In this document: in pieces, positions 31,374 to 34,181 of the stretch
How the letters are laid out: each line of letters starts with the position of its first letter
Numbering within the stretch: position 1 is the first letter of the stretch
DNA from: Mucilaginibacter sp.
GTDB taxonomy: Bacteria > Bacteroidota > Bacteroidia > Sphingobacteriales > Sphingobacteriaceae
Assembly: GCA_031292485.1 (NCBI GenBank)
Contig: JARLHA010000056.1
Coordinates: 1 to 34,181 of the forward strand
DNA length: 34,181 bases
Direction: 5' to 3'
The notes under the pieces: model-generated
What the model saw: the letters and a program-made list of their open reading frames with translations, nothing else
The model's database searches: none
Told to the model about the DNA's origin: nothing
Made by a program: the position numbers and the translations under genes

Positions 31374-32180
31374 TCAAAAAGTCAATTTTGTTTGATCTGA
31401 AGAAATTGTTTTGAGTTCGTCCATATGGTTGCGGTACCAATTTACCCCTGCGTACCGGGAATTTATCTCATAAATCTCCGGCTTTTGTTCCAGCAGGCGG
31501 ATGATATCGTCGCAGGAGAAATCATGTTTCGCGAAGTATAATTCTTCATAAACCCTTTTGATAAACAGATAATCCGCCTCATAATCTATGGTAAACCGGT
31601 GCGACATGGAAAAATCTTTTCCCGTTTCCCAAATAACGTTCCCAATTCTGAAGTTTTGATGATTTTCCCAGATATAAGGGGTAGTATGCTCCAGTTCCAA
31701 AGTCTTTGTGGCTTCCCGCCAGGTTTTTTCAAGGCAGGCCATGGTCATGATCTCCACATCGTTACCATCCGGAAAAGTGGCAGGGTGAAGGTTACTCACA
31801 TAATCATATTCACCGGCGTGGTCAAAATAAAAATCAAGTACCTGGTCAATAATCTGCGGATCTATCAACGGGCAATCCGAAGGGATCTTTAATACCGTAT
31901 CTGCATTATATTTCTTCCCGGCCTGGTAATGACGGTCGAGCAGGTTATTGAGGTTGCCGCGAAAACAGGGAACTTGTATGCGGTTAGCTTCCCGTTCAAT
32001 AATATCGTCGGCACTTTCTTCTGAGGTCGCAATAACCACCAGCGCCTTATGGCGGATCATTTTAAGTCGTTCAATCATCCTTGCTAAAAGGCTTTCGCCC
32101 AATATGGGCATCATCACCTTTCCGGGTAAGCGGCTCGACGACATCCGGGCCTGCACAACTATTACAGTATTTCCTGTCAT
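31374..32180 (-). CDS. spsF: SpsF-like cytidylyltransferase
   Basis: A protein of 268 residues from ATG 32180 (an ATG at 32198 would add six residues; it lies two bases after the upstream stop). The start VIVVQARMSSSRLPGKVM is the nucleotide-binding motif of the SpsF/CMP-KDO-synthetase group; CPLIDPQIIDQVLDFY and PDGNDVEIM are also typical. These enzymes charge an acidic sugar with CMP. As the NeuB-type gene lies in the same operon, it most likely makes the CMP-activated form of that product. Start choice between the two ATGs is open; 32180 was preferred because SpsF proteins usually begin close to the QARM motif. Confidence 0.88.
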   Translation of the reverse strand: MTGNTVIVVQARMSSSRLPGKVMMPILGESLLARMIERLKMIRHKALVVIATSEESADDIIEREANRIQVPCFRGNLNNLLDRHYQAGKKYNADTVLKIPSDCPLIDPQIIDQVLDFYFDHAGEYDYVSNLHPATFPDGNDVEIMTMACLEKTWREATKTLELEHTTPYIWENHQNFRIGNVIWETGKDFSMSHRFTIDYEADYLFIKRVYEELYFAKHDFSCDDIIRLLEQKPEIYEINSRYAGVNWYRNHMDELKTISSDQTKLTF

Positions 32181-32200
32181 AATTTTAATCGCTTGCATTT

Positions 32201-33247
32201 TCAGGCATATTGCACCTCAAGGTAAGGTTCGCTATCTGCCTTAAATGTAAAGCCTTTCAGAAAATCTTCCTTTTTGCCGCTAAAGTTAATATACCCTCTG
32301 CAAATTTGCGCAATATTTTTTGCAGATGTACCTCCATTTTGGATAGGCGCCAACCGGTGAAGCTCCTGCAGGTCGAAATAAGAATGCACCTTTTTTCCAA
32401 GCGCAATGCCTGTATAAACTACGGTGGAATATTGGGTAATCAGTTCGCAGCAATTGGCTATCATGTGGTTAGTATTGCCGTTGCTGAATACCAGGGTGCC
32501 TTCAGGCGCGTATTTTTTTATCTCGGCTTCGGCCCGTTCAATTTTTTCGTTGGGATGAAGTTTAAACAGTAATTGCCTTCCATCGGCAATTTTTGCAGCA
32601 TGTTTTATAAACGCGGGCCTGTTTTCAAAACGGTAGGTTTCGCGCATATCCGTAGTGGCCACCATCACATAATTGCGCAGTGGAAAATCATTCGTCAGGA
32701 ACTGGCGCTGGTTATCATAATTAGGGATACCGGTCACGATCAGTTTATCAGGATCAGTTCCACTGCGGGCAAAGTAATTCTTATACCCTACAGAAGCTGT
32801 ACAGTAAATATCGCAAACATTGGTAGAACCGTTTAACGAAGTATCCCCCGAGCAATAGGGCGGCAAGCCAAAAGCTTTGACCAAACCCGTTAACAGGGTA
32901 GGTTTATCAACCATCCCTTCCTGCACCCAGATGGTTTTGGTTTGCCTGAATTTTTCAGCCACGATCATATCGGTGCAGTTAACCACCAAATCATAGTGAT
33001 GCCTGTCGCCGCCATAATCTATCTGCGCACCAAACTGATGAAGATAGTTTTCTGATTTTTCCCTGAAATGATTTGCCAGCACGGTGCGATTGGCAATAGA
33101 AGTGTATTTTAATAGCCCTTTTAAAAATTGGATATCGGGAAAAAGCTGACTAAACCAGCAATCAAAATCCTCCAGATGCCTTGAGATCTGGTACATTTGC
33201 GAAGTTTGATTTATAGAGCCGGTAATAAATAGTATCTTCTTCCTCAT
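32201..33247 (-). CDS. GT-B type glycosyltransferase with HP motif
   Basis: A 348-residue cytoplasmic protein without signal peptide, first in the operon. The start KKILFITGSINQ and the two-halved alternation of strands and helices suggest a GT-B fold. LLFKLHPNE (about residues 228-236) and the later YSTVVYTGIALGKKVHSY are the HP motif and S/T-rich loop seen in bacterial sialyltransferases, polysialyltransferases, KDO transferases and CDP-glycerol phosphotransferases. In this operon, transfer of the CMP-activated sugar made by the downstream genes is the most economical role. Family not certain; UDP-GlcNAc 2-epimerase-like or capsule-phosphotransferase activity remains possible. Confidence 0.75.
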   Translation of the reverse strand: MRKKILFITGSINQTSQMYQISRHLEDFDCWFSQLFPDIQFLKGLLKYTSIANRTVLANHFREKSENYLHQFGAQIDYGGDRHHYDLVVNCTDMIVAEKFRQTKTIWVQEGMVDKPTLLTGLVKAFGLPPYCSGDTSLNGSTNVCDIYCTASVGYKNYFARSGTDPDKLIVTGIPNYDNQRQFLTNDFPLRNYVMVATTDMRETYRFENRPAFIKHAAKIADGRQLLFKLHPNEKIERAEAEIKKYAPEGTLVFSNGNTNHMIANCCELITQYSTVVYTGIALGKKVHSYFDLQELHRLAPIQNGGTSAKNIAQICRGYINFSGKKEDFLKGFTFKADSEPYLEVQYA

Positions 33248-33523
33248 CTCGATTCGTAATCAATTTTTAAAACTACAAATTAGGTTTCGGCTTTCAACAA
33301 CCCCGGAATAATGTTAATACAGCCTTAACTATTCCTTAATGGTGATGTTAATGTTGTGTTATTTAGCTATTATTTGGTAAAATAAAATTACAATTAATTT
33401 AACATTCATGTAAAATTACAGACGGGCTTTTTTTATTTTAGGATAAGGGGTTCATTTTACCACGCATTTTTAGTAATTCCAAAAAAACGCAGGAAATGAA
33501 GAGAGGATAAGGATTTCGTTAAG
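33248..33523. other. Operon upstream region, AT-rich
   Basis: 276 bases between the glycosyltransferase start and the DUF559 gene, no ORF. A partial promoter box TAATTTG (33282-33276, minus strand) is 29 bases before the glycosyltransferase start and is one base short of TAnnTTTG. No repeat array was seen. Confidence 0.3.
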
Positions 33524-33886
33524 TTAAGCCATGCACCAATACAGGATCTTTTCAATCACCCCATCAACATCACTATAAACCTCCTCATTTTTAAAACGCA
33601 GGATATTGAAACCCAATTCCTGCATCACGATGTCGCGGTTATCATCATATTCTTTTTTCATCAGGTGGATGGGGCCATCCACCTCAATAACCAGTTTATG
33701 AACCGAACAATAAAAATCAGCAATATAAAAATCCTTCCGGCCAAAACCCTGCGCAACAAATATCGGAAACTGCCTTAAAAATCGCTCTCCGCCAACGTTT
33801 CGCTTGCGAAGCTCTTTCCACAATAATTTTTCAGCGGGGGTAGCATTCCGGCGAAGCTCCCGGCATAGTTCTGTGACTTTATTCAT
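33524..33886 (-). CDS. DUF559 nuclease-like protein
   Basis: A 120-residue protein of the DUF559 family, related to Vsr-like PD-(D/E)XK endonucleases. Visible: NATPAEKLLWKELRKR near the start, then IADFYCSVHKLVIEVDGPIHL with the conserved Asp and Glu-Val-Asp, and a C-terminal DDNRDIVMQELGFNILRFKNEEV. The acidic pair and histidine suit a metal-dependent nuclease, but members lack assigned substrates. The gene stands alone, with palindromic CCCTA-N4-TAGGG repeats starting about 35 bases upstream of its start codon. The pairing of nuclease gene and palindromes resembles REP-associated transposase arrangements in spirit, though no RAYT motif is present. Confidence 0.9.
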   Translation of the reverse strand: MNKVTELCRELRRNATPAEKLLWKELRKRNVGGERFLRQFPIFVAQGFGRKDFYIADFYCSVHKLVIEVDGPIHLMKKEYDDNRDIVMQELGFNILRFKNEEVYSDVDGVIEKILYWCMA

Positions 33887-33916
33887 TTAGGTTACTCTCG
33901 TTAATGTAAAAACATC

Positions 33917-34181
33917 TCTGTTTATCCTCTCTGTCGACGTTGTCGACATCTCTCCCTAAATATAGGGAGAGAAATTGAATATTAAAAAATCAATCCCCAC
34001 CATACCTCCTCCCCTAAAATTAGGGGAGGCCGGGAGGGGTAAAAGAACGATCTCAGGGTTCTCCACATACCCTTTTGCATTCCCCTTTTACCCTCTCTGT
34101 CTCCTTCGTCGACATCTCTCCCTAAATATAGGGAGAGAAAATTAAATTAAAAACAAATAAACCTTTTAACCTCCTCCCCTA
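33917..34181. repeat. Tandem palindromic repeat block upstream of the DUF559 gene, runs off the window
   Basis: The palindrome CTCTCCCTA-N4-TAGGGAGAG occurs at 33950-33971 and 34116-34137, each preceded by GTCGACAT. The 33-bp direct repeat (33942-33974 and 34108-34140) is spaced by 166 bp. A second palindrome, CCTCCCCTA-N4-TAGGGGAGG, is at 34008-34029, and its left half recurs at the window end (34170-34181). Thus about 1.5 units of a compound repeat are visible, with no coding potential. Confidence 0.75.

Overview
The window looks like chromosomal DNA of a Bacteroidota bacterium, most probably a Sphingobacteriaceae member such as Mucilaginibacter or Pedobacter. Evidence is the TAnnTTTG-type -7 promoter boxes, a NagB protein with a fused PIG-L-like end, a two-component propeller kinase (Reg_prop/Y_Y_Y), DUF3050, SusD-era style lipoproteins with CKKD lipoboxes, and little Shine-Dalgarno use. 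No rRNA, tRNA, CRISPR array or transposase gene was recognised. The genus is inferred; no search could be run.

Layout. 1-1126: 3' end of a nagB-like gene, then a 577-bp island of nested palindromic repeats. 1127-7927: DNA-repair and housekeeping block with uvrA (-), an ECF sigma factor, a 64-aa protein, nth and recA. 8148-8939: a DUF3050 protein. 8940-15623: a LuxR-type response regulator and propeller histidine kinase, a secreted MORN-repeat protein and two small proteins. Three of these genes (the regulator, the 82-aa protein and the 152-aa secreted protein) share a 22-bp promoter element placed exactly 20 nt upstream of a -7 box, which suggests an autoregulated regulon. 15791-20624: an OmpA-family protein, an ice-binding (DUF3494) lipoprotein with InlB-type repeats, and an AraC-type regulator with an HMA-like CxxC N-terminus. 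21105-25288: a two-lobed pepsin-like lipoprotein, an S10 carboxypeptidase, an SMR transporter and a fatty-acid-hydroxylase/sterol-desaturase-like enzyme. 25346-25708: a four-helix-bundle (23S rRNA intervening-sequence-type) gene between inverted heptamer arrays. 25810-33247: a tight minus-strand surface-sugar operon: HP-motif glycosyltransferase, SpsF-like cytidylyltransferase, split transketolase (two genes), class III aminotransferase, PtmA-like SDR and a HAD-NeuB fusion. 33524-34181: a DUF559 nuclease-like gene followed by tandem copies of CCCTA-N4-TAGGG palindromes.

How the genes fit together. The sugar operon has the parts for a nonulosonic-acid-like pathway: transketolase, SDR and aminotransferase to shape the precursor, HAD-NeuB for condensation with PEP and dephosphorylation, SpsF for CMP activation and a GT-B enzyme for transfer. 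The exact sugar is not deducible.

The most unusual signal is a class of short tandem arrays with 7-, 8- or 9-bp units found at about eight places. Most occur as paired inverted arms. Each locus has its own word. The arrays begin or end on start or stop codons (nth start and stop, SDR start, HAD-NeuB stop, desaturase start), and one lies inside the uvrA coding sequence. One pair flanks the four-helix-bundle gene like cassette ends.
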